Assembly (NCBI GenBank): GCA_025765595.1 | Contig: JAIVFH010000019.1 | Coordinates: 310,001-374,000 of the forward strand | Length of the DNA stretch: 64,000 nt | Source of the DNA: Obelidium mucronatum | Lineage: Eukaryota; Chytridiomycota; Chytridiomycetes; Chytridiales; Chytriomycetaceae | Direction: 5' to 3' | Part shown: positions 1-12,609 of the stretch, one piece after another | How positions within the stretch are numbered: position 1 is the stretch's first letter | Layout of the letters: the number at the start of each line of letters is the position of its first letter | The notes under the pieces: model-generated | What the model was told of the DNA's origin: nothing | Database searches by the model: none | Seen by the model: the letters and a program-made list of their open reading frames with translations, nothing else | Translations under genes and position numbers: made by a program

Positions 1-1
1 A

Positions 2-496
2 TTCAAGTTCGCAATTTACCCACACAAGGGGACGTTTGCGGGAAGCGATGTTGTGCAGAAAGCATATCAGTATAATATGGGATTGATTGTCAACGAAATT
101 AGTGTTGGCCCTGGAAAAGGTTCCTATGAAGGAGGAGAGAGGTCACTTTGTGCTGGATCCATTCAACTCCAAACTTCGTGTTGGATACATTGAAGCGTGT
201 CGAGAATCCAGTTGATGCGAAGGGAAGCAGTCAAGAATTTTTATTGCGGTTTTATGAAGCGTGTGGAGGTCGTGGAGTTGCCAAACTGAGCTCGTGAGTT
301 GGCGTATTGTATTTTGCTTAGATGGTGTGTTGTGTGTTGATGCCTCCATTTTAGATGCGTAACTATTCTGAGTGCCAGATTTTGCAATGTTCTGGAAGAT
401 GAAGGAGCGCCAGTTGAGGTGGATGAGTTTGGGCAACTGTTGATTCCGTTTGTCCCCTTCAAGATTGTATCATTACGTGTCAGAGTCAAGGTGTAA
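2..496 (+). CDS. Alpha-mannosidase (GH38, vacuolar Ams1-like), C-terminal fragment
   Basis: The window opens inside a gene. Frame 2 begins FKFAIYPHKGTF, the conserved C-terminal segment of class II (cytosolic/vacuolar Ams1-type) alpha-mannosidases, which remove alpha-mannose from free oligosaccharides. Further downstream frame 1 reads NFVLDTLKRVE and then LLRFYEACGG, also typical of this C-terminal beta-sandwich. The two frames do not join: a 1-nt shift lies somewhere in 120-165. An intron fits at 294-354 (GTGAGT...TTTAG), after which the protein runs to a TAA at 494-496. The N-terminus and catalytic domain are outside the window. The family call rests on recognised motifs; the frameshift may be a sequencing error or a real lesion. 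Confidence 0.8.
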
Positions 497-700
497 ACTT
501 GTGAAGTGAAAAACATTTTCTATTACTGTATCTATCATCGCAAATCTATAAACAATGTTGCTATTATTTTAGTTTGAAGTATTTTATTTTACTTACGATA
601 AGCTTGTGGACAGAAAACTAGGGTTTGATTGTGTTGGGAATAACTCTAGGGACAAACAAAAGATAACAAAAACCAAGCACAAAATCATCGCACCACTCCA
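497..700. other. Intergenic, mannosidase 3' end to branching-enzyme start
   Basis: AT-rich spacer of about 200 bp. It holds the 3' flank of the mannosidase and the promoter and 5' leader of the branching enzyme. I see no distinct motif. Confidence 0.5.
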
Positions 701-3252
701 ATGACTCAGGAAACACAACTGCAAGTTGTCCGCGACGATCCGTATCTGAAGCCATTCGAGGGAGCGCTTGAGCACCGGTATGCGTTGTTATCGTTGGACT
801 TCGAGTCATGATCACCCCTTGATCGCTAAACCCAAACCAAACCAACTTGCTCCAGTCAGGACTTGTTCAACAAGTGGCTCAAAACCATCGAAGCCAGCGA
901 GGGCGGCATCGACCGCTTCACACGCGGCTTCGAAACACTTGGCTTTACTGTCAAAGGCGACTCGATCACTTACCGAGAATGGGCGCCAAATGCGCAAGAA
1001 GCGTCACTGATTGGCGATTTTAGTGAGTGGAGTTTGGTTTATTGGGCCAACGACAAAGCTGTGAATAACAAAACAAAACAAACACCAACAGACAACTGGG
1101 ACCGCACGTCGCATCCAATGAAGAAGAATGCTTTCGGCGTGTTTGAAATCACAACAAAGACTGCCATTCCACATAAGTCAAAGGTGAGAGGGTGTCAACG
1201 TTGGGTTTTGCTTCCTGCTCACCGTTAAAACAAACACCACGTTAAAAAACAGGTCAAGATTTCAATGATCCTTCCAGATGGCCGACGAATCGAGAGAATT
1301 CCTGCGTGGATCCAATACGCAACGCAAGACTTGTCGAAGAGCGCCGCTTACGATGGCGTGTTTTGGAATCCTCCAACCAGCGGACGATACACTTTCAAGC
1401 ACCCGCAGCCAGCAAAGCCAACTACCCTCCGCATCTACGAATCACACGTTGGAATTTCGTCCCCAGAAGGCCGCGTTGCTTCCTACACTGAATTCAGAGA
1501 GAAGGTGCTTCCCCGTATCTCCCACCTTGGATACAACACGATTCAGCTTATGGCTGTCATGGAGCACCCATACTATGCTTCTTTTGGTTATCAAGTCACC
1601 AACTTTTTTGCCCCTTCTTCTCGCTGCGGAACTCCAGAAGAGTTGAAGGCTTTGATTGATGAAGCTCATCGTTTGGGAATCACTGTTTTGTTGGATGTCG
1701 TCCACTCTCACGTATCAAAGAATGTGTTGGATGGATTGAATGAGTTTGATGGAACCGATCATTGCTACTTCCACGAAGGTGGAAGAGGTAGACATGATTT
1801 ATGGGACTCTAGGTGATTTTTGTTCTCTTTTCTTCTTGTTGTCCATTTTACTTAACGGTTTCTTGTTTGTTCCAAGACTCTTCAACTATGGCCACCACGA
1901 AGTTTTACGGTTCCTTCTTTCAAACTTGCGATACTGGCTTAGTGGAGTTCAAGTTCGATGGATTCCGTTTCGATGGTGTCACAAGTATGCTTTACACTCA
2001 CCACGGAATGGGAACTGGTTTCTCTGGAGGATACAATGAATACTTTGGCCCTCAAGTGGATCTGGAGAGTGTAGTGTATATGATGCTTGCGAATTACATT
2101 ATGCACAAGTTGCATCCTCATATTGTCACTATTGCAGAAGGTATCATTCTTCGTTTTGCTATCTGTCCCCTTTCTGGCCTCTAACCTTTTTTCCGAAAGA
2201 TGTGTCTGGAATGCCAACTCTATGTCGTCCAGTGAATGAAGGCGGTGTTGGTTTCGATTACCGTTTGGCCATGGCTGTTCCAGACATGTGGATTAAACTC
2301 TTGAAGGAAAAAAGCGATGACCAATGGGACATGGGTAACATCGTGCACACTTTGGTGAACCGGCGGTGGAAGGAACCCGCTATTGCATATGCTGAAAGTC
2401 ACGATCAAGCGCTTGTTGGTGACAAGACGTTGGCGTTCTGGTTGATGGACAAGGAAATGTACGAGTACATGAGTGATTTATCCCCAATGACTCCAATTAT
2501 CGATCGTGGATTGGCTTTGCACAAGATGATTCGGTAAGATTTAACCCTCTCACTTTTATTTTGGCCGTCCAATCGTTTACAAAACTCCTCAACAGTTTGA
2601 TCACCTTTGGACTTGGTGGCGAAGGATACCTTAACTTTATGGGAAATGAATTTGGACACCCTGAATGGCTTGACTTCCCACGTGAAGGAAACGGAAGCTC
2701 ATTCACTACGCTCGTCGTCCAATACAACCTTCCAGACGATAAACTCTTGCGTTACAAGTACTTGAACGAGTTCGATCGCGCGATGCAACATTTGGACGAG
2801 AAGTACCAGATTTTGAATGCCGAGGACCAGTTTGTGAGTCTGAAGCATGAGGGCGACAAGGTCGGTTGTGTTTGAAGCGTGGAAACTTGTTGTGGATCTT
2901 TAATTTCAACCCAACCGAGAGCTTCGTGGATTACAGAGTTGGAACAAACTGGGCTGGAAGGTTTGTTTTTTTGGTCCTTTGCATCTAAGTATTGATTGAA
3001 ACATTTCCTTTTTTCTTTTCAGCTATAAAGTTGCTCTGAACACTGATGACAAGCAGTTCTGTGGGCATGGCCGCGTGGATCCATCAGGAAAATACTTTTC
3101 GACTCCCTTTGGCTGGAATGGTCGTGAAAACTACATTCAAGTGAGTTTCTTAATGGTATACATCAATGGCAGTGCCCTTAAATGGCGCTTCTCTTTTCAT
3201 TCTTCAGGTGTACCTTCCCTCGAGATCTGCCTTGGTTTTGAGCCACGATTAA
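701..3252 (+). CDS. GLC3: 1,4-alpha-glucan (glycogen) branching enzyme, GH13_8
   Basis: Makes alpha-1,6 branches in glycogen in the cytosol. Exons inferred from GT-AG borders and protein continuity: 701-777, 856-1022, 1092-1183, 1253-1812, 1877-2140, 2200-2533, 2596-2960, 3023-3140 and 3208-3252. The start gives [20 protein letters not shown], the usual N-terminus. Next come a CBM48-like region ([17 protein letters not shown]), GH13 region I ([10 protein letters not shown]), region II with the nucleophile Asp ([11 protein letters not shown]), the acid/base Glu (TIAEDVSGMP) and region IV (ESHDQAL). The C-terminal beta domain ends [11 protein letters not shown]. Three single-base shifts interrupt it: near 1939 (RYWL to VEFKFDG), near 2863 and near 2877. 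With these the gene is otherwise full length (about 690 codons), so base-calling errors are more likely than decay. Convergent with gene A. Confidence 0.93.
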
Positions 3253-3460
3253 ATTTCTGTTGTCTTCATTCTTGTTAATTGCTGCCGCTGTTGCTGCTGT
3301 GTGTATTTCTGCCCTGTGTTTTACATTGTTTTCTTCCCCCTTGTCTATTTTTTTATGTCAAAATCCAGTAAAACGTGATTCGTGAGAGCACTTATATATT
3401 TGGTTTGCAACAGAACTTCAAACTACCATAAAACTTCAAACAAGATGTCAATACGACACC

Positions 3461-6400
3461 TTATACGCAATCGCCTTCCAACAACCACAGGTTATCACCG
3501 CCTGGAACTACACCAGCCCCTTCTCCGCCAGCGCCAACCTTGTAGTTCTTCTTCAAGTAACTGACATTGGCGGGTTCATCGTAGTCTATGTTATTGACCC
3601 ATGCTGCGTAACAGGCAGGAAGTTTCGCGGTAGTGGTGGTTTTCGGAATGACCGTTGCAGTTTGGACCACTGAGGTGGTGGGCGAAGCAGACTTGGTGAC
3701 AGTTGTCAAACTACTGCTCGTGGTGGCCAGCACAGGTGGTTGTGCTTGATGCCCGTGCGCTTGTGGTTGTTTTCGCGCCAGTTGTAGCAACAGCGGAAGA
3801 AGTCACACGGACCCTCCAACACCCATAGAGTATCACCGCCTGGAATCGCATCCGCTCCCTCGCCTCCAGCACCAACATTGTAATTGTTCTTCAAATAACT
3901 GACCTTGGCTGGACCATCGTAGTCTTGACTTACCCATGCTGGGTAACAAGCAGGAAGTGTAGAAGTTGTCGTAGTTTTTGATATAGATGCGCTGGTTACG
4001 ATGGTTGACGTCGTAACTGTACTGCTTGTACTGATTGTGGAAGTAGATACGCTGGTAGATGTTGTTGACTTCGTTGATGCCGTTGATATGGTTGATGTGG
4101 CTGGTGTGGTTGATGTGGTTGGTGTGGTGGTAAAGTCACAAGGACCCTCCAAAACCCATAGAGTATCACCGCCTGGAATCGCATCCGCTCCCTCGCCTCC
4201 AGCACCAACATTGTAATTGTTCTTCAAATAACTGACCTTGGCTGGACCATCGTAGTCTTGACTTACCCATGCTGGGTAACAAGCAGGAAGTGTAGAAGTT
4301 GTCGTAGTTTTTGATATAGATGCGCTGGTTGCGATGGTTGACGTCGTAACTGTACTGCTTGTACTGATTGTGGAAGTAGATACGCTGGTAGATGTTGTTG
4401 ACTTCGTTGATGCCGTTGATATGGTTGATGTGGCTGGTGTGGTTGATGTGGTTGGTGTGGTGGTAGTGGTTGACGTTGTAGTGGGGGTGGGGATGGTGGT
4501 AGTAGTGCTTGTAGTGGTCGATGTTGTGGTCGTAGTTGTGGTAGTAGTTGGGATCACTGGAAGAGTTCCAAACTTGATCTGGACCGGAGCGGCATTCGCA
4601 ACCAACGGAACCCACACGGTCACAGAGTCAACTCCAATCTGCTCAGTAGTAGCGCCCGCTGGAAGAATAATATCCTTGATCGCAACAGTTGGTGGAAGAG
4701 TCACTGGCGCAATGCAGTTCTTGCTGGCAGTGACATTGAAACCGACAATCGAAACACCAGTTGCGTTGATTCCAAGGAGCTGAACGACATTCACGCCAGC
4801 GGTTTCATAGATTCTTGCGGTTGATGAACTTTTGCGTCAAATCGTCTTGCTTGAGAGTAATGATTGGCCAGTTGGCAATCTTGGCGAAACTTCCAAAGAC
4901 GGATTCAACCCATTGCTGCATCAAACTAAACTTTCCAGATACGCCGTTAATGGTAACATTGGGCATATCCGCGTTACGGAGATTCGCTTGGTGGAACATG
5001 GCTGGTTGCCACGACAACATTGGCAAGGTACGCATGTTTCTTGCAACTTCAATAGCCAAAATATCCGCAAACGTCTTGGTGGTGCCGTAAATGTTGTTGT
5101 AAAGTTGAGCATTGTATGGACCGTTGGTTGTGTTGAAGTAAATGTTCAACGATTGACGTGGAACGACAGTCATTCCTGCGTACCCGTTGTCGGCGACATT
5201 GGTGGTGATTGGCCACCACAATGGGCGAACTGGGTCCACAGTCTTTGGACGCGACGCGTCCCCAACAACACCGGTGATGCCAAAGTCCAAAAGAGCCTTC
5301 AAGGCATCTCCGTTAAAGATACCAGAGATACCTGGTGTAACCATGGACTTGTTGCTCCAGAATGGCTGGCCATCGAGACCCCAAAGATCCTTGCTTGCCA
5401 AATGGAAGTTGAAATCGACTTCTTTAAAAGTGTCGCTATACGAGTTGTTGTTGAAGATTTCGTGTGTAAAGGTGTGGGAGCACCAGAGGAACTTGCTGGT
5501 GACAGCCGCCAGATTTCCTGGACCCGAAAACGCGTTGTAGATTGGGTCCAGTGCCAAGTTTGCCTTGGTCCATGTGTAGTTGGCTTTGGCGGGCCACAGG
5601 GTTTTTCCCGTACCAAGAGGTTTCTTCCAATCGAGTCCTGTGTCGGTCAAGTCTGGATCAATATCGATGAGGTATCCTGGGTTGGTTGGAAGTCTGGACA
5701 GGTACTCCATAATTCCGTTTCCTGTAATAAAATAATAATGCATGAGATACAATGATATAAACAGAATTGGAATTAGGTGGTCACAAATACCGTTGTAAGC
5801 CATTTCGATGGTAATGTTGGATCCCTTGGGCAAACGGCTATTAATCTGAGGAGTCCATGCAATGAGGCCTTGAATATCGGCTTGACTGATTCTGAAAGCG
5901 ACGGCTTTACCCGTTTCATCGTTTCCGTCCGTCTTCAAAAATACGTCGTCGATTTGTGGAGTAAAGTAAATTCTACGAAGTCCAGTGTAAGCACCACGAG
6001 TACCCCATTGGAACCAAATGTTGGCGATGGTGGTACAGACGCCGGACCAATCAGCGCAAGGAAGGAAGAATGACATTTGTTGTTGGTTGTTTCCGAAATC
6101 GATAACAGCGGCGGCAACACCGCCAGATTCAAAGTTTAAAACCGGGGTGACGGCAGTGGCGTTTGTGATTGTTGCTGGACAGTTGTAGGAACTGTCGACT
6201 GAATTAGTTTACAATATATGGATGTAATGACATACCCTTCAACAATACCATCGGCAGATGGAAGAGACCACGTGGATGTCAAACCAGCTGGGTCAGTGAA
6301 AGCATTAGAGGCTGGTTTCAAGTTGAGAGTTGTTCTAACGCATTGAGTAGCAGCGTTCAAGGCAGCAAGCTTTCCGGCATAGTTGATTGGAAGGTCTCCA

Positions 6401-7624
6401 TTGACAATGAGTCGTACACCATAGAATTGCTGGTATTCGTAGATTTTATTCATTGCAGTGAAGCCTGGCAATCAATTAGGAATGAGACTACATAACAGAA
6501 GAAAAGATTTTTATGAACTCACCTGGAATAAGGCCATTAGACAATACAATGATGCTGTATCGGCCAACAGAATTTGCGGTGACCTCAAGGTTTGGTGCGA
6601 AAGTGGAGGCGTTGGCTGCAGGAAGGTAGAAAATATCGTAATCCAATCCATAACTTCTGAAAGCCGTTTGTGGCCAGTAATCTGGCTCGGCAGATCCAGG
6701 AGAAAGAATCAAAGCACGAGTTTGAACTTGAGCGACATGAGCTACGTATGGAGCAGGAGGCTTGTAACCATAGGTTCCCTTGGAGGCCCAACTGATAAAA
6801 ATCTCAGTAGTAGATTTAGAGAGACCGCCGACGGTAGTGTCCCAAGCAGCAATTTGGTAAAAGAAGGAGAGTTGCTGGCGGTTTGGAGAAATCGTGTAAA
6901 CGGCGGCACCGATGACACCCGCTTCAAAGGTCAAGACTGGGGAAACCACAGTGGCATTCTTGATTGTTCCTGGGTACACGTCACCGAACCTATCAATTTC
7001 ATTCACAATTTGGTGCGTGGAGAAAAAAAACATTATTATTACTGAGGCTTGAGGAAATTTTTGAGCAACTCTTACCCAGCAGAAACTGTCAAGGAGTATG
7101 AGGCGGGAAGACCAGCGGATGTAGTAGCAGCGGAGCCAACTGGAGTAAGAATTCTGCTCGTAGTATTTGCTGGCCCCATATATGAGGCAGACAAACCAAG
7201 GCTGGCAGAGTCATATAAAGCCACAAGTCGAGCCCCATTGAGTTCTTGATAGTCATACAGTTGCTTCCACTGGGCAGCCGAGAACCCGATCGTTCCACTT
7301 CCAAGAATGATCATAGAAAAGTTGGCAGTGGATCCGGCATTGAGGGGAAGAGATGTAGACGCAAGACTTGCTGTCGTGTCATAGGCGATGTACGGCACCT
7401 TGTAACCGGCCAATCCGTTGACAGCCGCGGCACCAGAAGGAGTGTCACTTCCTATAGTTAATTTTGAATGCGGATCGGTTAGATTATGCTCGACGGCAAT
7501 CGAAGCCCTGGGCTGATGATTACTCAAAAGACTCACCGAATATAATCGCTTGGTTGACAGGAGCGCCAGTGACTAACGCCACCAAAGTGATCAATACTGA
7601 TGAGACCAATGCACTCTGTAGCAT
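3461..7624 (-). CDS. Gene A: secreted Agd3-like polysaccharide deacetylase with three chitin-binding modules (frameshifted)
   Basis: Exons on the minus strand: 7537-7624, 7076-7451, 6523-6989, 6236-6464, 5791-6191 and 3461-5721. A signal peptide (MLQSALVSSVLITLVALVTG) leads into APVNQAIIFG, then one N-terminal cassette (NFSMIILGSGTIGFSAAQW), a second alpha/beta unit (QTRALILSPG), and the catalytic domain. The catalytic domain has the His-x3-His metal motif SHTFTHE, TPGISGIFNGD and WQPAMFHQANLR, as in Agd3/CE18 deacetylases acting on aminosugar cell-wall polysaccharides. A beta domain (VNVVQLLGINATG) is followed by Thr/Ser linkers and three CBM5/12-like modules (W..DYDGP..VSYLK, PGGD..W.LEG.C). 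One extra A near 4810 breaks the frame before the beta domain (gene C lacks it). Frame also shifts in the linker before the third module (about 3700-3800). Nearly identical to gene C from exon 3 onward, introns included. The deacetylase role is inferred from family. Confidence 0.85.
3801..4466 (-). repeat. Tandem 333-bp duplication of linker plus chitin-binding module
   Basis: Two adjacent copies (about 3801-4133 and 4134-4466), 333 bp = 111 codons, nearly identical. Visible differences include C/A near 3820 versus 4153 and A/G near 3997 versus 4330. Each encodes a Thr/Ser-rich linker and a module ending GGDTLWVLEGPC. In-frame length and near identity indicate a very recent duplication that added a binding module to gene A. 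Confidence 0.9.
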
Positions 7625-7890
7625 GCCTGTAGATATGAGGCTATGTTGATGCTTTTTTTTGTTTTTTGTTGTTAGACACGAATTATGTACTACACAGATG
7701 AAAAAACAAATGAAAATGAGCACAACCAAAAAAATTTAGGCCACGAGTTTGATTAATAGTCAGCAGCGGCTGCACCATGATGGAAACAACAAAACAAAAA
7801 GGCTCTATTTACTTGACTCACAGAAAAAGCAAACAAACGAGGGGGTGTTTCAATCAAGTTAATTGATAAAAATGAAATCATCCATCAAAT
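7625..7890. other. Intergenic between genes A and B
   Basis: About 265 bp, AT-rich. It carries the gene A promoter and gene B 3' flank. A homopolymer T run lies near 7650-7670. No other feature seen. Confidence 0.5.
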
Positions 7891-10800
7891 CTAAACGCAA
7901 GGTCCCTCCAAAACCCACAAGTTATCACCACCAGGAATTGCGCCAACACCTTCACCACCGGCGCCAACCTTATAATTTTTCTTCAAGTAGCTAACCTTGG
8001 AGGGTCCATCATAGTCTTGATTGACCCAGGCAGGGTAACAGGCCGGAAGATTGGCGGTATCAGTCGGTTTCGAAGATGTGATTGTGGACGCAGTGGACTT
8101 GGTCTTCGAACTCGTTGTACTTGATTTAGTCGTTGAAGTAGTTGTGGGTTTAGTTGTTGTGCTAGTACTTGTGGTGGGTTTCGTTGTGGTTGTGCTTGAC
8201 GTGGTGGGTGGAGTCGTTGTGGTGGGTTTGGTCGTCGTTGTGCTTGACGTGGTGGGTGGAGTAGTTGAAGTAGTCGAAGTAGAAGTGGGTGGGGTGGTTG
8301 TGGTGGTTGTAGTGGTAGTCGTTGTGAACAAAGTGGTTAAAGTAGTTGGCTTCACAGTGGTCGTGCTTGTAGTGGTAGTAGTAGGGGATGGGGTGGTTGT
8401 GCTTGTTGTCGCAATGAACGACGTAGTTGTCGTGGTTGTCGTGGTTGTCGTGGTTGTACTTGTGGTGGTAGTAGTAGCAAGTGGGGTGGTTGTAGTGGAC
8501 AAAGTAGTTGAAGTGGTTGTCGTGGTGGTAGTGGTTGTGCTTGAAGTGGTAGTAGTAGCGAGAGGGGTGGTGGTCGTGGCAGTTGCAGTGGACAAAGTAG
8601 TTGACGTGGTTGGTGCGAAAGTAGCTGTGCTTGTAGAAGTCGCGGTAGTGGTAGCGGTTGGAATATTTGGAAGAATTCCAAACATGATCTGGACCGGAGC
8701 GGCATTAGCAACCAAAGTAACCCACACAGTCACAGAGTCAACTCCAATCTGCTCAGTAGTAGCACCCGCTGGAAGAATAATATCTTTAACTGTAATCGAT
8801 GGTGGAAGAGTCACTGGCGCAATACAGTTCTTGCTGGCTGTGACATTGAAACCGACAATCGAAACACCAGTTGCGTTGATTCCAAGAAGCTGAACGACAT
8901 TCACACCAGCAGGTCTCATAGTTCTTGCGGTTAATAAACTTTTGCGTCAAATCGTCTTGCTTGAGTGTAATAATTGGCCAGTTGGCAATCTTGGCGAAAC
9001 TTCCAAAGACGGATTCAACCCATTGCTGCATCAAACTAAACTTTCCAGATACCACCGTAATGGTAACATTGGGCATATCCGCGTTACGGAGATTCGCTTG
9101 GTGGAACATGGCTGGTTGCCACGACAGCATCGCTAGAGTACGCATATTCCTTCCAACTTCAATCGCCAAAATATCTGCAAACGATAGTTTCGTTCCATAC
9201 AAGGTGTTGTAAACTTCAGCATTGAAAGGACCATTGGTGGCGTGGTAAAAAATGTCCAGAACCTGTACGTGGAACGATTGTCATCCCTGCGTAACCGTTG
9301 GTTCCCACGTTGGTGGTGATTGGCCACCATAACGGGCGAACGGGGTCCATAGTCGATGGACGCGAGGAATCTCCAACAGCACCGTTGATACCATAATCCA
9401 AAAGAGCTTTCAAGGCGTCTCCATTGAAAAATCCAGAAATACCAGGCGTCACCATCGACTTATTGCTCCAAAACGGTTGGCCATCAAGTCCCCAAAAATC
9501 CTTGCTTGCCAAATGGAAGTTGAAATCAACTTCTTTCAAGGTATCACTGTACGAGTTGTTGTTCAAGATTTCGTGGGTGAAAGTGTGAGAGCACCAGAGG
9601 AACTTGCTGGTGACAGCCGCCAGGTTTCCTGGACCCGAAAACGCGTTGTAGAGGGGATCTTTGGCCAAATTCGCTTTGGTCCATGCGTACTTGGCGTTGG
9701 CGGGCCACAGGGTCTTTTCCCGTACCAAGAGGTTTCTTCCAATCGAGCGGAGTGTCTGTCAGATCAGGGTCAAAGTCAATGTGGTATCCTGGATCGGGGG
9801 AAAGATTAGGACAAGTACTCCATAACTCCGTTCCCTATCATTAAAAGTTTGAGCGATAAAAAATTACATAAAATAGTTGCAATAATAGAAATCACCGTTA
9901 TAGGCCATTTCGATAGTAATATTGGATCCCTTGGGCAACCGGCTATTCACTTGTGGAGTCCACTGCAACAAGTCCCTTGGATATCTGCTGGACTCACACG
10001 AAAATTGACGAGCTTTCCTTTCTCATCAGTTTCCTTCTGTCACCAAAAAGACGTCAGTCGATTTGTGGGGTGAAATAGATTCTACGAAGTCCAGTATAAG
10101 CATCCGCGAGTACCCCATTGAAACCAAATATTTGCAATCGTGGTACACGTGCTGGACCAATCTGCACAAGGAAGGAAGAATGACATTTGTTGCTGGTTGT
10201 TTCCGAAATCGATAACAGCAGGCAGCAACGCCGTTTGACACGTAGTTCAAAACTGGTGTAACTGTAGCGGTGTTTGTTATCGTTCCGGGACAGTTGGAGG
10301 ATCTGAAAAGGTTTCCAAAATTAAATAAAAAAAAAACGTGCCACAAAAAAAAAGGCTTGAACGAACGCACCCGCCAGCGATACCGTCAGCCGATTTTAGA
10401 GACCATGTGGATGTCAAACCAGCTGGGTCGGTGAATACACTCGAATGCCGGTGTCAAGCTCAGTGTTGTTGAAACGCAAGGAGTAGCAGCATTCAATGGA
10501 GCCAGCTTTCCAGGCATAATTGGCTGGGCGATCCCCGTTAACAATAAGTCGCACTCCATAAAATTGCTGGTACGCGTAAATCTTGCTCATTGCCGTAAAA
10601 CCTAATAAATCAACCAAAGTATCTCAGAGAAAATCCTTTTTTTTTTATAAAAAAAGAGAAACTTGACGCACCAGGAATAGGACCATTCGACAAAACAATA
10701 ACACTGTAACGACCAACAGCATTCAGCAGTAACTTCAAGATTCGGCACAAACGTGGAAGCATTTGCAGCAGGGAGGATAGAAAATATCATAATCCAACCC

Positions 10801-11795
10801 ATAACTTCTAAAAGCAGTCTGTGGCCAGTTAATCCAACTCCCCCGATCCAGGAGAAAGAATCAACCCCCGAGTTTGAACCTGCGCAACGCGCGTTTGGAA
10901 CTTGTCTTCTCGCCAAAGTCGGGGCCTGTGGCGGAATACTATTATTCTTGAAACCAAAAGCTTCCTTTGGAAACCCAACTAATGAGGATCTCAAGAGTAG
11001 ATTGGGAGAGACCGCCAACGGCTACATCACTGGTGGTGATTTGGTAAAAGAAGGAAAGTTGCTGGCGGTTTGGAGAAATAGTGTAAATGGCGGCACCAAC
11101 GACTCCCGCTTCGAACGTCAATACTGGGGAAGCTACAGCTGGCATTCTTTATGGTTGCTGCGCCAAACCTTTATCCCAAGTAGAAAAAAAATTTTCAGCC
11201 ATGCTAAAAAAAGAAAATGTGGCGTAAAAAAAAACATGCTGAGTCACTCTTACTCATTCGAGACCCGCAAGGAGTATGAGGCCGGAAGACCAGCGGATAC
11301 AGTAGCAACGGTTCCAACAGGCGCAAGAACTCTACTCGTAGTATTTGCTGCCGCCATGTAGGAAGCCGACAACCCAAGACCCACCGAATCATACAAAGAA
11401 ACTAGTCGAGCCCCATTCAGTTCTTGATAGTCATACAGTTGTTTCCACTGGGCAGCAGAGAACCCGATCGTTCCACTACCAAGAATGATCATAGAAAAGT
11501 TGGCAGTGGATCCGGCATAGAGGGGAAGAGATGTAGACGCAAGACTTGATGTCGTGTCATGGGCGATGTACGGGACGTTGCGATCAGCCAGTCCGTTGAC
11601 AGCGGCAGCACCAGATGGAGTTTCACTTCCTGGAATAGTGCTGTTTTAGAAATGCAACACTCAAACTTTGATAGATGGGTTCTACTCAATGACATCAATC
11701 ATCTCACCAAATACGATCGCTTGATCGACAGGAGAACCAGCAATTGGCGCTACTAAAGCAGCCAATGCTAACAAAACAAATGTATTCGGGAGCAT
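7891..11795 (-). pseudogene. Gene B: Agd3-like deacetylase with Thr-rich linker and one chitin-binding module, many frameshifts
   Basis: Same order as genes A and C. Signal peptide MLPNTFVLLALAALVAPIAG (exon 1, 11708-11795), cassette FSMIILGSGTIGFSAAQW, second unit, catalytic domain (SHTFTHE near 9570-9590, WQPAMFHQANLR near 9090-9120), beta domain, a very long Thr/Ser/Pro linker (about 8080-8660) and one CBM5/12-like module ending EGPCV. Compared with A and C it has at least eight single-base indels: for example near 10510, 10490, 10220, 10130, 10090, 10050, 9985 and 9260, plus one at 9730-9740 between the TGKTLWP stretch and the upstream DPDLTDT sequence. Either a decaying copy or a badly polished repeat; the last exon from about 9200 to 7891 is open. 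I call it a probable pseudogene with that caveat. Confidence 0.65.
8080..8660 (-). repeat. Low-complexity Thr/Ser/Pro linker of gene B
   Basis: Degenerate GTNGTN trinucleotide repeat read on the minus strand as runs of Thr with Ser and Pro, about 190 residues. It is an extended, probably O-mannosylated spacer between the enzyme and the chitin-binding module. The plus strand is open as a Val-rich frame, a compositional shadow. Confidence 0.9.
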
Positions 11796-12609
11796 AGTGT
11801 TGGGATGAGGCAAGAGTAATTGGCTTTTTTTTTAATCGTTTTTTTTTTTTTGAGACGCTTTTATTTATGATGAGACGCCAAGTTTTTAATCATTCATATA
11901 TTGTGAGCGCAGCGCAAAATTCGAATAGCGCTCGATTTTTTGCGCGCTCCCATCCATTTGCGCTCCAGCCAACCCATTTGCGCGTTGCCTTCCCGTCGGC
12001 CACCCACCCTTTGCAGCGCCACCAGCCTTCCACCAATCGATAGATCGAGATATTGGCTACGCATTGATATGCAGCAAAGGAGTATATCTGATGAACCTAA
12101 CGCATTCTATTTTTAGGTTGGCAACAGACTGTCGAATCAAGCAACCACTCTAACACCATCGACGAGCAACGTCTTTATGAAACTTTCAATAGAGACTCGA
12201 ACTGTTTTTCATTAATTGACTGCAATAAATCAGTTTTATTACTATGCAAATCTTCGCACAAAGCTGAAGGAAATGAGTATGATTCAATCCTTCAATGAAG
12301 CCCGCTGCGTGAGAGACTTTGTAACAAAAATTCATGATGACTAGAGGGGGGTTCTGGTGATTTTGGCCTAGTGCGCGATTGGATATTGAAGAAATCCAAA
12401 AGCGCGAAAATTGAATTTTGGACAAAAACTACAATAACTGCAAGAAAAATCAACAGACACAACTCCTCAGTATATCACTTACTCAAAAAAAAAAAACTCA
12501 AAAACTGTTACGAATAAGAAAGAAAAAAAAAAGGAGAGAAAAAGAATAATATAAAAAACAGATATGCACTTTGAACGCTTTTTGCACAACCCCCTGACTT
12601 TTTTTTTTC
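11796..12609. other. Intergenic between genes B and C
   Basis: About 810 bp. It holds the presumed gene B promoter and the gene C 3' flank. A GC-richer patch with repeated TTGCGCG/GCGCTCC words lies at 11910-12020; the remainder is AT-rich with A runs. No open frame with family resemblance and no RNA gene seen. Confidence 0.5.

Noticed and set aside
8051..8893. 280-codon Val-rich open frame on the plus strand
   Set aside because: Antisense of the Thr-rich linker and beta domain of gene B; the GTN repeat is open on both strands. The same applies to the plus-strand frames at 4334-4783 and 12809-13531.
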